Notes: generated by a model not told the origin, from the sequence alone. DNA of 64,000 bases from Maritalea porphyrae (GCF_027213965.1 NZ_JAPWGX010000004.1:124001-188000); one strand, 5' to 3'; counted from the stretch's first letter, positions 43,931-53,751 are shown. Translations and numbers: made by a program.

Positions 43931-45190
43931 ATGGCCATTGTTCGTTTTCTCCGCTTAGCTCTGATAATGTGCATCACGTTGGCGTTGAGCTCCGCTGCGT
44001 ACACGCAGGGTAATTCTATAACGCAAGACCGCACTTTGCGTATCCTAACGTCGATGTCCGAACGGGTTTTTGCTCCCTATGTTCAGCGGTTCGAAGCACT
44101 GAATCCACACACAAAAGTCTTGGTTCTGAACAAAAACACCAACCACGCTTTGGGTGAAATATCTCTAGGCAACAAGCGCGGGTTTGATCTTTTTTGGGCG
44201 TCGTCACCAGAAGCATTTGACATGCTGGAGACTTTTGACCACCTCGCGCCGATTGAAGGTGAAACACATCATGCCTTTGCCCTGTCGTCGTTGGGTTGGA
44301 GCTGGCGCAAAGGCAACATGGATGTGCCGCCACAAAGCTGGAATGATTTGTTGGACGAGAAATATGAAGGGAGGATAGGAATTGCGCGTCCTTCACGATC
44401 GGGAACGACACATCTTTTGTTGGAGCAATTTTTGCAAGATAGAGGGTGGGAAGAGGGATGGGAGTATTTGCTCGCGCTAAGTTCAAATTTTGCGACGATC
44501 ACGTCGCGCAGTTTTGGGGTGATCGATGGTTTAAAATCCGGCCGGTTCGACATTGGGCTAAGTATTGATTTTCTTGCCATCTCCGAGCCTGATATTGCGT
44601 TTCGATATGGCCGCCCTGTCATGCTTGTTCCAGCAAGAATAGCCAAACTGCGCAACGGCGCTGCGCCAGCGCTTGCCGACGAATTTGTGGCGTTTGTTCT
44701 TTCGCGTGAGGGCCAGCAAATCTTGCTCTCGCCGGATTTGAACCGTATACCGATTGACAAAGAACTGCGGCAAACGTTGAGCTATTCTTCTTATCCTTCA
44801 CTTGAAGCGGCGCTCAAGCTTAGCTGGGCAAGTTATGATCCAAATACTGCTGCGAGGCGATATTGGATGGTCAATGAGATTTTTGATCAGTTCGTTACCA
44901 ATCAATTTAGCCGTCGGCGCACCGTCTGGCACAAAATTCGAAGCCTAGAGAAGCGTTTGAAACTAGACAAAAAAAGCATTCAAAGTTTAAACAGGGCAAA
45001 GTCTTTCCTGTTGACGATGCCGATCAGCGAACACCAGATCGCAACAATGCAACCAAGTCCAATGCCCGGTCCGGGTGCACGATATGCGCCCAATACTGCG
45101 GAACAAAAAGTGTTCCAGCAAAACTGGCAACGCCAAGCTGACGAGCTGCTGGCACAAGCTGAAAATGAGCTACGGAACATTGGCCAATGA
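43931..45190 (+). CDS. PgtC-like periplasmic binding protein, probable signal receptor
   Basis: A 419-residue extracellular solute-binding protein with signal peptide MAIVRFLRLALIMCITLALS (to about 26). It is a paralogue of the binding protein at 48751: both have PSRSGTTHL, a D-x-WEEGW segment and RSFGV-DG-x-SG-F. It overlaps the kinase gene by four bases, the layout of PgtC-PgtB-PgtA, where PgtC feeds periplasmic ligand information to the sensor. It lacks an adjacent permease and thus is probably the sensing member of the pair. Confidence 0.85.
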   Translation: MAIVRFLRLALIMCITLALSSAAYTQGNSITQDRTLRILTSMSERVFAPYVQRFEALNPHTKVLVLNKNTNHALGEISLGNKRGFDLFWASSPEAFDMLETFDHLAPIEGETHHAFALSSLGWSWRKGNMDVPPQSWNDLLDEKYEGRIGIARPSRSGTTHLLLEQFLQDRGWEEGWEYLLALSSNFATITSRSFGVIDGLKSGRFDIGLSIDFLAISEPDIAFRYGRPVMLVPARIAKLRNGAAPALADEFVAFVLSREGQQILLSPDLNRIPIDKELRQTLSYSSYPSLEAALKLSWASYDPNTAARRYWMVNEIFDQFVTNQFSRRRTVWHKIRSLEKRLKLDKKSIQSLNRAKSFLLTMPISEHQIATMQPSPMPGPGARYAPNTAEQKVFQQNWQRQADELLAQAENELRNIGQ

Positions 45191-47217
45191 CCGGCTGGTC
45201 TAACCCTACAATCAGGTCAAAACTGGTCCAATGGTTTCCGAGTGCTTTCAGTGTTTGGGGGCGCTTGTTTGCATCTTTCGTTCTGATTTCTGCGATTATG
45301 TTCGTAATTGCGGCGTCAACTGTTGTGCAGTTCACCCAGCTTGGCGACGATTTGACTGACATCGTGCAAAATCAAATGCCTGAAATTGTGCAGGTAAATG
45401 AGATCGCTGCAAGCGTTACTGAGTTGGCGGCCATGGCAACGCTGCTTGGTGAACCTCATTTGCGTGCAGACCAGCCTGAGTTTCAATCGCGGCTCAATCT
45501 GGCGATTTCTGTGCTTGCGGAAAAAATCAAAATTGCTTCAGAAACGGGTTTGGTCAGTGCTCAGAGCGAAATCGAAGGGCATATCAATTTGTTGTTAAGC
45601 CAGTCGGACAATCAGTTCTTGCTGGAAAAGGCGATGATCGGACGGGCCGAAGAAATCCGATGGCTGCAAGCCGATTTTCAGGGTGAGATCTCACCGCTCT
45701 TGCTCGATATCTCCTTCAATATCGAGAATGCCATTTCACAATTGGCCGAGGCACAAGGGGAGAGCTGGTTTCAAGCAGAATTCGAATTGTTGAGAAGTGA
45801 GAGTTTCAAGCGAGACTTGGTGCAAGACGCTGGCCGTGAAGGAGCATTTGCAATCACAGCGATGCTGCAAGCGACCAATGTGCAGAATATTGAAAGCCTT
45901 GATCAGTTCGCTGATATTTCAGCTGAAAGCCTTGATCGTGCATCCCGATATCTTGGTGAACTGGGTGATGCGGGTGGATTAATCACCTTAAAGCAATCAC
46001 TTGATAGGCTTCGCCAGCTTTCTGAAGGTGAGGACGGAATCTTTTCGCTTGGCCGACGTCTGGTTCAAACAAGACAATTGGTTTTTCTTGAATTGGCGGC
46101 AACGCAACAAAGTCTTTCTCGATTTCAAAGTAAGCTTTCTGCAATAGGTTCTGAACGACGCAATATTGCAGCGCAGGTTGCTGGCAGTGCCTTAGAGGGC
46201 ATGCAAATGGCGAGCGGTAGAGTGGTTGCGCTGACCATCGCGGGCCTTTTGGCTGCAACCGCAATTGTTGTGTTTTATGTTCGCCGGCGGATTGTTGCGC
46301 GCCTTCGTGAATTGTCTGTGACTTTGCGGGCAATTGCGCGGGGGGAAACAGAAGGTACACCAATACCGAGTGGTAGTGATGAGATTGGGCGGATGGGACA
46401 CGCTGTTGAGGTGTTTCGTCGTTCGGTTCGTGAAAGGGAAGAAAACCTTTTGCGGCTTGAAACCGAAATCGTTGAACGTGAACGAACGAACCAGCAATTG
46501 CAGAAAACACAGGCAGATTTGGTGCAGGCCGGAAAATTGGCGGCGCTGGGGCAATTGTCGGCAGGGATTTCACACGAACTCAATCAACCTATTTCTGCGA
46601 CACGGTTTGCTGCGCATAACACTCTTACAAGACTGCGGGCCGGAATTGATGAACAGGCAATGGAAAAGGCGCTACTGAAAATCATAAGGATGACAGATCG
46701 AATGTCGGCGCTGGTAAAGCAGTTCGCCCGTTTTGCACGCAGGTCTGACTATACAGTCGCTCGTATGTCTCTTTTGCAATCTGTAGATCGTTCTATTGAG
46801 CTGTTGCAAGCGCGACTGGCCGAGCACTCAAATATTGCAATTGAAATTGTTCGGGACGGGCTTGACCATGAAGTGCTGGCGGATCCTTTGTTGGTTGAGC
46901 AAGTTTTGGTGAATTTGATTTCGAATGCAGTAGATGCGATTGAAGAAGCTAGCCAACAAGACGGATTGATATCCCTAACGGGAAGTGTTTCAGGTCAGTT
47001 CTTGACCATTACGATAAAGGACAATGGCGTTGGGTTACAGCATACGTCTCAAGATCCGTTCGATCCATTTGTAACAACAAAAGAAGTTGGTAAGGGGACA
47101 GGTTTGGGGCTCAGCATTTCCTATACGATCGTTCAAGATCTTGGCGGCACATTGCGGCTTGAAGACAATATTGGTGCGGGTGCATCCGCGCACCTGGAGC
47201 TGAGGCTTGCAACATGA
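45187..47217 (+). CDS. Membrane sensor histidine kinase (PgtB/DctB-like)
   Basis: A 676-residue kinase: TM1 about 27-49, a large helical periplasmic domain (about 50-345), TM2 about 347-366, HAMP 367-420, a coiled coil, then HisKA with phospho-acceptor H463 in GISHELNQP, N-box NLISNAVDAIEE, G1 DNGVG, F-box PFVTTK and G2 GTGLGLSIS. It would receive the signal from the binding protein encoded just upstream and phosphorylate the activator encoded downstream. Both gene overlaps are four bases. Confidence 0.95.
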   Translation: MTGWSNPTIRSKLVQWFPSAFSVWGRLFASFVLISAIMFVIAASTVVQFTQLGDDLTDIVQNQMPEIVQVNEIAASVTELAAMATLLGEPHLRADQPEFQSRLNLAISVLAEKIKIASETGLVSAQSEIEGHINLLLSQSDNQFLLEKAMIGRAEEIRWLQADFQGEISPLLLDISFNIENAISQLAEAQGESWFQAEFELLRSESFKRDLVQDAGREGAFAITAMLQATNVQNIESLDQFADISAESLDRASRYLGELGDAGGLITLKQSLDRLRQLSEGEDGIFSLGRRLVQTRQLVFLELAATQQSLSRFQSKLSAIGSERRNIAAQVAGSALEGMQMASGRVVALTIAGLLAATAIVVFYVRRRIVARLRELSVTLRAIARGETEGTPIPSGSDEIGRMGHAVEVFRRSVREREENLLRLETEIVERERTNQQLQKTQADLVQAGKLAALGQLSAGISHELNQPISATRFAAHNTLTRLRAGIDEQAMEKALLKIIRMTDRMSALVKQFARFARRSDYTVARMSLLQSVDRSIELLQARLAEHSNIAIEIVRDGLDHEVLADPLLVEQVLVNLISNAVDAIEEASQQDGLISLTGSVSGQFLTITIKDNGVGLQHTSQDPFDPFVTTKEVGKGTGLGLSISYTIVQDLGGTLRLEDNIGAGASAHLELRLAT

Positions 47218-48566
47218 AGAAACGCCAGAAACAAGAAATCATTCTCGTCGATGATGACACGGATTTGTTGGAAGAAATCGCCGAAAACCTAGAGTTAGCA
47301 AACCATGCCGTTACCACTTTTTCTGACCCGACTGTTGCGTTGGAGCACATAAATCAAGGGCATGATGGTATTATTATCAGCGATGTTCGTATGCCTAATT
47401 TGGACGGTCACGCTTTGCTTGATGCGGTGCAAAAGATTGATCGCGATATTCCATTTGTCATGATCACTGGACATGGCCAGGTTACACAAGCAACCACCGC
47501 CATGAAGGCGGGTGCTTACGATTTCTTGGAGAAACCAATTGATCCCGATCAGCTGCATGCTGTTGTGGGGCGAGCTTTGGAAAAACGAAATCTGCATTTG
47601 CAGAATGAACGCTTCAAGTCCCTTTTATCGACCGGCGATCTTGAAGCGAAAATAATTGGTACTTCGAAACAGGCCCAGCAGTTGCGTCAGCAGGTTTCTG
47701 TGCTGGCGTCGCTTCATGTTGATCTGATAATCAAAGGTGAAACGGGCACGGGAAAAGACCTCGTTGCCAGATGTTTGCACGAGCATTCCCCGCGCAAAGA
47801 TGGTCCCTTCGTTGCGGTCAATTGCGGAGCGTTGCCGGCGAGTTTGATTGATAGTGCATTTTTTGGCCATGAGCGCGGTGCATTCACCGGAGCTGAGGGG
47901 AGCCACAAGGGATACTTTGAAGCCGCCGATGGTGGCACATTGTTTTTGGATGAATTGGAATCGATGCCCATTGCATTTCAGGCATTGCTGCTGCGGGTGT
48001 TGGAAACGCGAGAGGTAACGCGTCTTGGCAGCTCGCAAGTGATTAAATTGGATTTCAGAGTTGTTGCTGCGATCAAAGGTGAACTGAGCGAACTCGTGGA
48101 TGAAAATCGTTTGCGCTCGGATTTAATGTATCGCTTAAATGTTGCTGCATTGGATTTACCTGATTTGGCTGAGCGCAAGCAGGACATTGAAATGCTGTTT
48201 TCTCGATTTGCAGAAGTGGCGGCGGTGACGCATGATCGGCCAGTTCCCGATCTTGACGAAAAAACACGGCGTTTGATCAAACTGCACAATTGGCCGGGCA
48301 ATATTCGTGAACTTAAGAATGCGGCCGAGCGCTTTGTAATCGGACTGCCGTTCGATTTTATCGAAAGGCCGACCGGACGCGATGGTTCACCCGAGCAGGG
48401 TCTGGATGCCGCGTTAGCAAGTTTTGAGAAACAACGAATTCAAGATGCGCTAAATCAGTCAGACGGTGTCATTGGGGAGGCGGCCTCGCTCTTGTGTATC
48501 CCGCGTAAGAAACTCTACTTACGCATGAAAAAACACGGCATTTCAAAGCAGTTTCTATCAGATTAG
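47214..48566 (+). CDS. NtrC/DctD-type sigma54 response regulator (PgtA-like)
   Basis: A 450-residue activator: receiver domain with phospho-acceptor D57 (ISDVRMPN) and conserved ILVDDD; AAA+ domain with Walker A GETGTGKD (175-182), GAFTGA sigma54-contact loop (222-227) and LFLDELES; C-terminal Fis-type HTH (IGEAASLLCIPRKKLYLRMK). It must act on a sigma54 promoter, and a near-consensus one lies 115 bp after its stop. So it probably switches on the downstream ABC importer genes. Confidence 0.96.
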   Translation: MKKRQKQEIILVDDDTDLLEEIAENLELANHAVTTFSDPTVALEHINQGHDGIIISDVRMPNLDGHALLDAVQKIDRDIPFVMITGHGQVTQATTAMKAGAYDFLEKPIDPDQLHAVVGRALEKRNLHLQNERFKSLLSTGDLEAKIIGTSKQAQQLRQQVSVLASLHVDLIIKGETGTGKDLVARCLHEHSPRKDGPFVAVNCGALPASLIDSAFFGHERGAFTGAEGSHKGYFEAADGGTLFLDELESMPIAFQALLLRVLETREVTRLGSSQVIKLDFRVVAAIKGELSELVDENRLRSDLMYRLNVAALDLPDLAERKQDIEMLFSRFAEVAAVTHDRPVPDLDEKTRRLIKLHNWPGNIRELKNAAERFVIGLPFDFIERPTGRDGSPEQGLDAALASFEKQRIQDALNQSDGVIGEAASLLCIPRKKLYLRMKKHGISKQFLSD

Positions 48567-48571
48567 TTTGG

Positions 48572-48583
48572 GTCAAAATTGAC
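48572..48583. promoter_or_regulatory. Candidate activator-binding palindrome
   Basis: GTCAAAATTGAC is a 12-bp inverted repeat about 100 bp upstream of the sigma54 promoter, a normal distance for an enhancer site of an NtrC-type activator. Only one clear copy is seen. Confidence 0.3.
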
Positions 48584-48679
48584 ACATTTGCGTCGATATT
48601 TGAAATAGCTCAGACTTTTCGATGTTCTTCTGCGATTAAAAATTCTTTATAGTTCAAATGTTTAGCCGTTTTGGCTGAG

Positions 48680-48696
48680 TTGGCACACCCTTTGCA
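48680..48696 (+). promoter_or_regulatory. Sigma54 (-24/-12) promoter
   Basis: TTGGCACACCCTTTGCA fits the YTGGCACGRNNNTTGCW consensus in 15 of 17 positions, with GG and GC ten bases apart. Transcription would begin near 48707, about 45 bp before the binding-protein ATG. Confidence 0.9.
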
Positions 48697-48750
48697 ATTA
48701 ATAGGCTGTAGGCGCAATCGCTTACGCGACATTAATTGGGAGGAAATTAA

Positions 48751-50082
48751 ATGAATATACTGCGCAAAGTCTTATTGGCGAGCGTGGCGCTCACAACCAT
48801 TGCAAGTTCTGTTGCGATGGCAGGTGAGAAGCTAGTTGTAGTGACATCTTTTCCAAAGACTCTAACCACTCCATTCGAGAATGGCTTTGAGGCCATGTAT
48901 CCTGACATCGATGTTGAGGTGATCAACAAGTCGACTTCTTCTTCTGTGAAGTACATTCAGGAAACCGCAACGTCAAACACCAGCGACATCTTTTGGGCAT
49001 CCGCACCTGATGCGTTTGAAGTGCTCAAAGGCGATAATTTGCTGATCAAATCTGGTGTGTCAAACGCAAAAATTCCATCTGATGTTGGTGGTTATCCCAT
49101 TAACGACCCAGATGGTTTTTACAACGGTTTTGCCGCTGCAGGCTACGGCATAATGTACAACGAACGGTATTTGGCTGCCAAGAATTTGCAACCTGCACAA
49201 CAATGGGATGATCTGCAAAAGGCTGAGTACTATGGACATGTGGGCATGTCTGCCCCATCTCGTTCTGGCACAACTCATCTAACAGTTGAAACCCTTATAC
49301 AAGGGGATGGATGGGAAGAAGGATGGTCCAAGTGGAAGTTCATTGCGGGTAACTTCTCCAACGTTACAGAACGTAGTTTTGGTGTTCCCGATGGTGTGAA
49401 CTCTGGCCAATTTGGCTTGGGTATTGTTATTGATTTCTTCGGGCTTGCCTCTCGAGCATCTGGTTTTCCAGTTGATTTTATCTACCCGGAAACAACTGCG
49501 ATCGTTCCAGCAAACGTTGGCGTTATTGCCAATGCGCCAAACGAGGATGCAGCGAAAGCGTTCATTTCATATCTTTTGTCTGTTGAAGGGCAAGAGCTTT
49601 TGATGCTGCCTGAAATTCGCCGTCTACCTGTAAACGCAGACGCATATTTTAATGCGCCAGAAGGTTTCCCCAATCCATTTGACGGTTCAATCAAAGCTTC
49701 TGTGAGTTTTGACGTGAACAAGTCTGGGGACCGTTACAATGTGGTCAATTCGCTCTTTGACGTGATGATTACCTATAGATTGGACGATTTGCGCGCTGCT
49801 GTGCGGGCCGTGCAGTTGGCTGAAGAAAAGCTTGGCGACAAAGACAATGCACAAGCAAGAGCCTTGATTGCTGAAGCACGTGCATTGATCGCTGAAATGC
49901 CAATTGACGAAGCAAAGTCTTTGGATCCTGATTTTTCGGCGATCTTTAAGAAAAAGCGTAAAGCAGCGACCGACGTTATTGAAGGTCGTCAGGCAGAAAT
50001 CGAGCAACAGTGGGATGCAATGGTAGTGGCAAACTACAAACGCGCCACAGAGCTCGCAAATGAAGCTGCTAGCCTTTTGTAG
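48751..50082 (+). CDS. ABC importer periplasmic binding protein (AfuA/FbpA-like)
   Basis: A 443-residue binding protein: signal peptide to about residue 24 (MNILRKVLLASVALTTIASS), then LVVVTSFPKTLTTPFENGFE at the start of the fold. PSRSGTTHLTVETLIQGDGW and ERSFGVPDGVNSGQFGLGIV are shared with the sensor paralogue at 43931. Lacking the tyrosine pair expected of ferric-binding proteins in an obvious form, it is more like the AfuA/PgtC branch, known to bind phosphorylated sugars or acids. GGAGGAAAT precedes the ATG. Under sigma54 control. Confidence 0.88.
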   Translation: MNILRKVLLASVALTTIASSVAMAGEKLVVVTSFPKTLTTPFENGFEAMYPDIDVEVINKSTSSSVKYIQETATSNTSDIFWASAPDAFEVLKGDNLLIKSGVSNAKIPSDVGGYPINDPDGFYNGFAAAGYGIMYNERYLAAKNLQPAQQWDDLQKAEYYGHVGMSAPSRSGTTHLTVETLIQGDGWEEGWSKWKFIAGNFSNVTERSFGVPDGVNSGQFGLGIVIDFFGLASRASGFPVDFIYPETTAIVPANVGVIANAPNEDAAKAFISYLLSVEGQELLMLPEIRRLPVNADAYFNAPEGFPNPFDGSIKASVSFDVNKSGDRYNVVNSLFDVMITYRLDDLRAAVRAVQLAEEKLGDKDNAQARALIAEARALIAEMPIDEAKSLDPDFSAIFKKKRKAATDVIEGRQAEIEQQWDAMVVANYKRATELANEAASLL

Positions 50083-50099
50083 CTTCCTCCCTCCGAGGG

Positions 50100-50126
50100 T
50101 GTGCTGACGCAAACTGCGTCAGCACA
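50100..50126 (+). terminator. Hairpin between binding protein and permease genes
   Basis: Perfect 12-bp stem (TGTGCTGACGCA/TGCGTCAGCACA) with a 3-base loop, no T-run. Likely protects the binding-protein mRNA or partly terminates. Confidence 0.7.
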
Positions 50127-50149
50127 TTCTGTCTGTCAAAGGACCCATC

Positions 50150-51892
50150 ATGGATACGTCATCTTTACGTGCCGGCCAAGAGCCGCGCACAAAGCGATCC
50201 CTCACGGATCGTTTGTTCCCATCTTTATCGGGGACCGCCCTTGCTGCCATCTTTATCGCCACTCTGCTCTTTGGCTTTCTCATCTTGCCGGTTGCCAAGG
50301 TTATCTATGTTGCATTCCTTGATCCCAATTCAGGTGCAATAACACTTCAAAATTTTGGCGATTTCTTTTCGTCGGCACTCTTTCGAGAGTCGTTTTTCAA
50401 CTCGTTCTATGTTTCCGCGATGTCGGTTGTGCTGGCGAGTGTTTTTGCTCTGCCGCTAGCCTACATAACGTCACGCTTTGAGTTTAGTGGCGCCATGGTT
50501 ATTCAGAGCCTTGGTTTTATACCGTTGATCATGCCGCCTTTTGTTGGCGCAATCGCAATGCAGTTGCTGTTTGGTCGCAACGGATCGTTCAATTTGCTGC
50601 TATCCAACTACGGCATCAACATTCCCTTTATGGAGGGTTTGAATGGCGTCATTTTGGTCCAAAGTGTGCACTATTTTCCATTCATTCTGATCAATCTTTC
50701 TGCAAGCTTGCGCAATATTGACCGATCAATGGAAGAAAGCGCGCAGAACCTTGGAGCGCATGGATTACGCCTGTTTAGACGAGTGGTATTTCCTTTGGCG
50801 GCACCAGGGTATCTTGCCGGGGCTTCATTGGTGTTCATCAAAGTGTTTGATGATCTTGGTACACCCCTCCTATTGAACGTCAATAATATGCTCGCCCCCC
50901 AAGCGTACTTGCGCATTTCATCCATTGGGATTTCCGATCCAATGGGGTATGTGATCTCATTTATCCTTGTGGCATTTTCTGTGTTTTCATTGTGGGCAAG
51001 CTTTTTGCTAATGCGTGGCAAAGACTATGCGACCACTCAAAAAGGTGGTGGTGGACTAAGTCGGCGAAAACTATCGACGCGCGAAAATGTTGTTGCCTAC
51101 GCAATCGTAATCGCAATTCTATTGCTTGTTTTGTCGCCGCATATCGCACTTGGTTTGTTGGCATTTGGGACCATTTGGTCTTACAGCCCCTTGCCAGATG
51201 GATATACGCTTGAGAACTTCAATACAATGTTTGGCCAATCCGGCGCGTACATCAAAAACACGTTGGTTTATGCAGGCGCTGCGGCCTTTTTGGACATCGT
51301 GCTTGCGACCGCAATTGCCTATATCGTGCTGCGAACCAAAATTGTGGGTCGCAAGTGGTTGGACTATATGGCGACAGCGGCGCTCGCTGTTCCCGGCGTT
51401 GTGCTTGGCATCGGCTATTTGAGGACCTTTAACGACTTTAATGTTCCGTTTGTTGATAAGCCTCTTGCGAGTTGGTGGGTGATTATCGTTGTTGCGCTAA
51501 TGATCCGGCGGTTGCCTTACGCATTGCGAGCCTGCATGGCAGCGCTTCAGCAAGTCAGCATTGCATTGGAAGAGGCAGCCGAAAACCTTGGTGCTACACG
51601 TTCACGGACCATTCGCAAAGTGGTTATTCCATTGATGTCAGGTGGAATTCTGGCGGGATTTGTGACGAGTTTTGCAACTGCGGCAGTTGAGCTTTCTGCA
51701 ACCATCATGCTGGTGTCTTCAGACAGTGATGCCCCACTCGCATATGGTATCTACTTGTTCATGCAAACTCCATCTGGACGTGGGGCAGGAGCGGCACTCG
51801 GTATTCTTGCTGTAGTAATTGTTGCTGCTGGGACGATGTTTGCCCAATTTATTATCGATCGTGAACGCAAAGCACGGACCGGTGAGCACTAG
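50150..51892 (+). CDS. Fused two-domain ABC permease (FbpB/AfuB-like)
   Basis: A 580-residue inner-membrane protein with two permease domains, each with its own EAA loop: EESAQNLGAHGLRLFRRVVF near 200 and EEAAENLGATRSRTIRKVVI near 482. First helix about 33-54, twelve or so helices in all. One chain therefore replaces the usual dimer, as in FbpB and AfuB importers. It works with the preceding binding protein and the next ATPase. Confidence 0.94.
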   Translation: MDTSSLRAGQEPRTKRSLTDRLFPSLSGTALAAIFIATLLFGFLILPVAKVIYVAFLDPNSGAITLQNFGDFFSSALFRESFFNSFYVSAMSVVLASVFALPLAYITSRFEFSGAMVIQSLGFIPLIMPPFVGAIAMQLLFGRNGSFNLLLSNYGINIPFMEGLNGVILVQSVHYFPFILINLSASLRNIDRSMEESAQNLGAHGLRLFRRVVFPLAAPGYLAGASLVFIKVFDDLGTPLLLNVNNMLAPQAYLRISSIGISDPMGYVISFILVAFSVFSLWASFLLMRGKDYATTQKGGGGLSRRKLSTRENVVAYAIVIAILLLVLSPHIALGLLAFGTIWSYSPLPDGYTLENFNTMFGQSGAYIKNTLVYAGAAAFLDIVLATAIAYIVLRTKIVGRKWLDYMATAALAVPGVVLGIGYLRTFNDFNVPFVDKPLASWWVIIVVALMIRRLPYALRACMAALQQVSIALEEAAENLGATRSRTIRKVVIPLMSGGILAGFVTSFATAAVELSATIMLVSSDSDAPLAYGIYLFMQTPSGRGAGAALGILAVVIVAAGTMFAQFIIDRERKARTGEH

Positions 51893-51920
51893 TTGCGCAC
51901 CTAAATCAGGGAGAAGATTT

Positions 51921-53009
51921 ATGACGAAACGTACAACAACTGCAGGAATAAGTGTTCGCGATCTACACCTTTCGTTTGGAAATACGAAAGTGTTAACGGG
52001 CGTTAACCTAGAAATCAAAGCCGGCGAATTCTTTGCCTTTTTGGGACCTTCTGGTTCTGGAAAATCGACCCTCTTGCGTGCAATCGCTGGCTTCGGGCCA
52101 GACCCAGTCGGGGAGATCAAGGTTGGCGACAGAAACTTGTCGGGTTTGCCACCTTGGGAGCGCAATGTTGGTATGGTTTTTCAAAGTTATGCGCTTTGGC
52201 CCCATATGTCGGTTCGAAAAAACGTTGCATTCGGTTTGGTCGAGAAAAAAATACCGACAAAGCAAATTGATGACAAAGTTGAAGCTGCTCTTTCATTGGT
52301 TGGGCTGTTAGATTACGCAGAGCGGATGCCATCACAATTGTCTGGCGGGCAGCAACAACGGGTCGCCCTTGCGCGCACAATTGTAACGGAGCCAGACGTC
52401 TTGTTGCTTGATGAACCCTTGTCAAACCTAGATGCCAGTCTTCGCGTACAAATGCGTCGCGAGCTGTTGTCTTTACAACGTAAGCTTGGTCTAACGACCA
52501 TTTTTGTGACCCATGACCAGGAAGAGGCGAACACAACGGCTGACCGCATGGCCGTGCTCGATCAGGGTGTTGTTCAGCAGATTGGCTCACCCCAGTCGTT
52601 GTATGATCATCCTGAGAACTTGTTCGTCGCTGGGTTTCTGGGGACGGCCAATATTTTGACGGGAAAATTGGTGAATTCAAATGGTGTGACAAGGCTTTTG
52701 CTGCCTACCGGCGAACAACTAGCAATTGACAACTCGGCAATTGGTGCGGGCAGTCTTATTTTGCGACCACAAAACATCACGCTTTCTGAGCAGGTAGAAC
52801 TATCTGGCTTACGGGGGCAGATTTCCCACCGGGAGTTTTTGGGTGCGCAGGTGCGCTATTTGGTTGACGTTGCCAATACTCAAATTGTGGTAGATCAAAG
52901 CCATGCGGTAGATCAGCCAATTCTTGAGGTTGGGGCAACAGTTGGGCTCGTTATCAACTCGCGGAGTGCGGTGTTTTTGCCAGAGATGCGAGCCGCTGAT
53001 GCCGCCTAA
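51921..53009 (+). CDS. ABC importer ATP-binding protein (FbpC/AfuC-like)
   Basis: A 362-residue ATPase from the ATG at 51921 (AGGGAGAAGATTT before it). Walker A FLGPSGSGKSTLLR, signature [14 protein letters not shown], Walker B VLLLDEPLSNLDASLR, His switch FVTHDQEEA, and a C-terminal TOBE-like regulatory domain (about 245-360). Its 3' end overlaps the phosphatase gene by 11 bp, coupling uptake to dephosphorylation. Confidence 0.95.
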   Translation: MTKRTTTAGISVRDLHLSFGNTKVLTGVNLEIKAGEFFAFLGPSGSGKSTLLRAIAGFGPDPVGEIKVGDRNLSGLPPWERNVGMVFQSYALWPHMSVRKNVAFGLVEKKIPTKQIDDKVEAALSLVGLLDYAERMPSQLSGGQQQRVALARTIVTEPDVLLLDEPLSNLDASLRVQMRRELLSLQRKLGLTTIFVTHDQEEANTTADRMAVLDQGVVQQIGSPQSLYDHPENLFVAGFLGTANILTGKLVNSNGVTRLLLPTGEQLAIDNSAIGAGSLILRPQNITLSEQVELSGLRGQISHREFLGAQVRYLVDVANTQIVVDQSHAVDQPILEVGATVGLVINSRSAVFLPEMRAADAA

Positions 53010-53664
53010 ACTTGAAGCGGTGGTCTTTGATCTGGATGGAACGTTGGTGGATAGTCTTGGCGACTTCCACCACGCCGCCACAGTTATGCTCGACAGCTTG
53101 GGGCTTGAAGAGATTTCCCGCGACGAACTCAAAGGGTTTATTGGTAACGGTCAGGAACTCTTCATCGCTCGCTGTCTTGTGCGGGCAGGTGCATCACTTA
53201 CAGCAAATCAGTTGGCAACGGCCACCACGACCTTTGAAAAAGCTTACGATGGGGCGAAAGGCCGGTTTACCAAGTTGTACCCTGGGATTTCTACTTTGCT
53301 TGAGGCGTTGCGGTTGAATGGGGTCAAGATTGGGCTATGTACGAACCGTCCTGTAGTTCGTGCGCAATCGATTTTGGAAGCGGTTGGCGTTTTGCAGTTC
53401 TTCAATGTTATTGCTGGGTTTGAGACCACGCCGCGACCAAAACCCGACCCCGGCCCCATTTTGTATTGCCTAAATGAAATTGGTGTTGAAGCGCACCATG
53501 CGCTTTTTATTGGTGATAGTCATGTCGATGCAATTGCGGCAAAAGAGGCGCACGTTGAATTTGCATTTCACACTGGCGGTTTCGGAACCCTTGGCAGTGA
53601 ATACGCGCACATGATGATCAGTGATTTCAAGCGTTTTGAGGTCTTGCAGCTATTGGAGCGTTGA
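52999..53664 (+). CDS. HAD-family phosphatase (phosphoglycolate phosphatase-like)
   Basis: A 221-residue HAD hydrolase starting MPPKLEAVVFDLDGTLVDS (motif I with the nucleophile Asp near 11), a helical cap (about 18-80), motif II GLCTNRP, the Lys in RPKPDPGPI and motif IV FIGDSHVDAIAAKEA. It belongs to the Gph-like subclass. As last gene of the importer operon, overlapping the ATPase, it would dephosphorylate the imported compound in the cytoplasm. Which phospho-compound cannot be told. Confidence 0.92.
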   Translation: MPPKLEAVVFDLDGTLVDSLGDFHHAATVMLDSLGLEEISRDELKGFIGNGQELFIARCLVRAGASLTANQLATATTTFEKAYDGAKGRFTKLYPGISTLLEALRLNGVKIGLCTNRPVVRAQSILEAVGVLQFFNVIAGFETTPRPKPDPGPILYCLNEIGVEAHHALFIGDSHVDAIAAKEAHVEFAFHTGGFGTLGSEYAHMMISDFKRFEVLQLLER

Positions 53665-53720
53665 GTTCATCACCCAGCACCGATGTTGTTGCGGGCTGGG
53701 AACTAGCTTCTTCCCAAAAG

Positions 53721-53746
53721 AATGGGGCGGATTTATCCGCCCCATT
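53721..53746. terminator. Bidirectional terminator
   Basis: A 12-bp stem AATGGGGCGGAT/ATCCGCCCCATT with a two-base spacer lies between the convergent HAD and nanM genes. T-rich sequence follows on the plus side and an A/T-rich stretch on the other, so it can serve both transcripts. Confidence 0.85.
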
Positions 53747-53751
53747 TGTGT

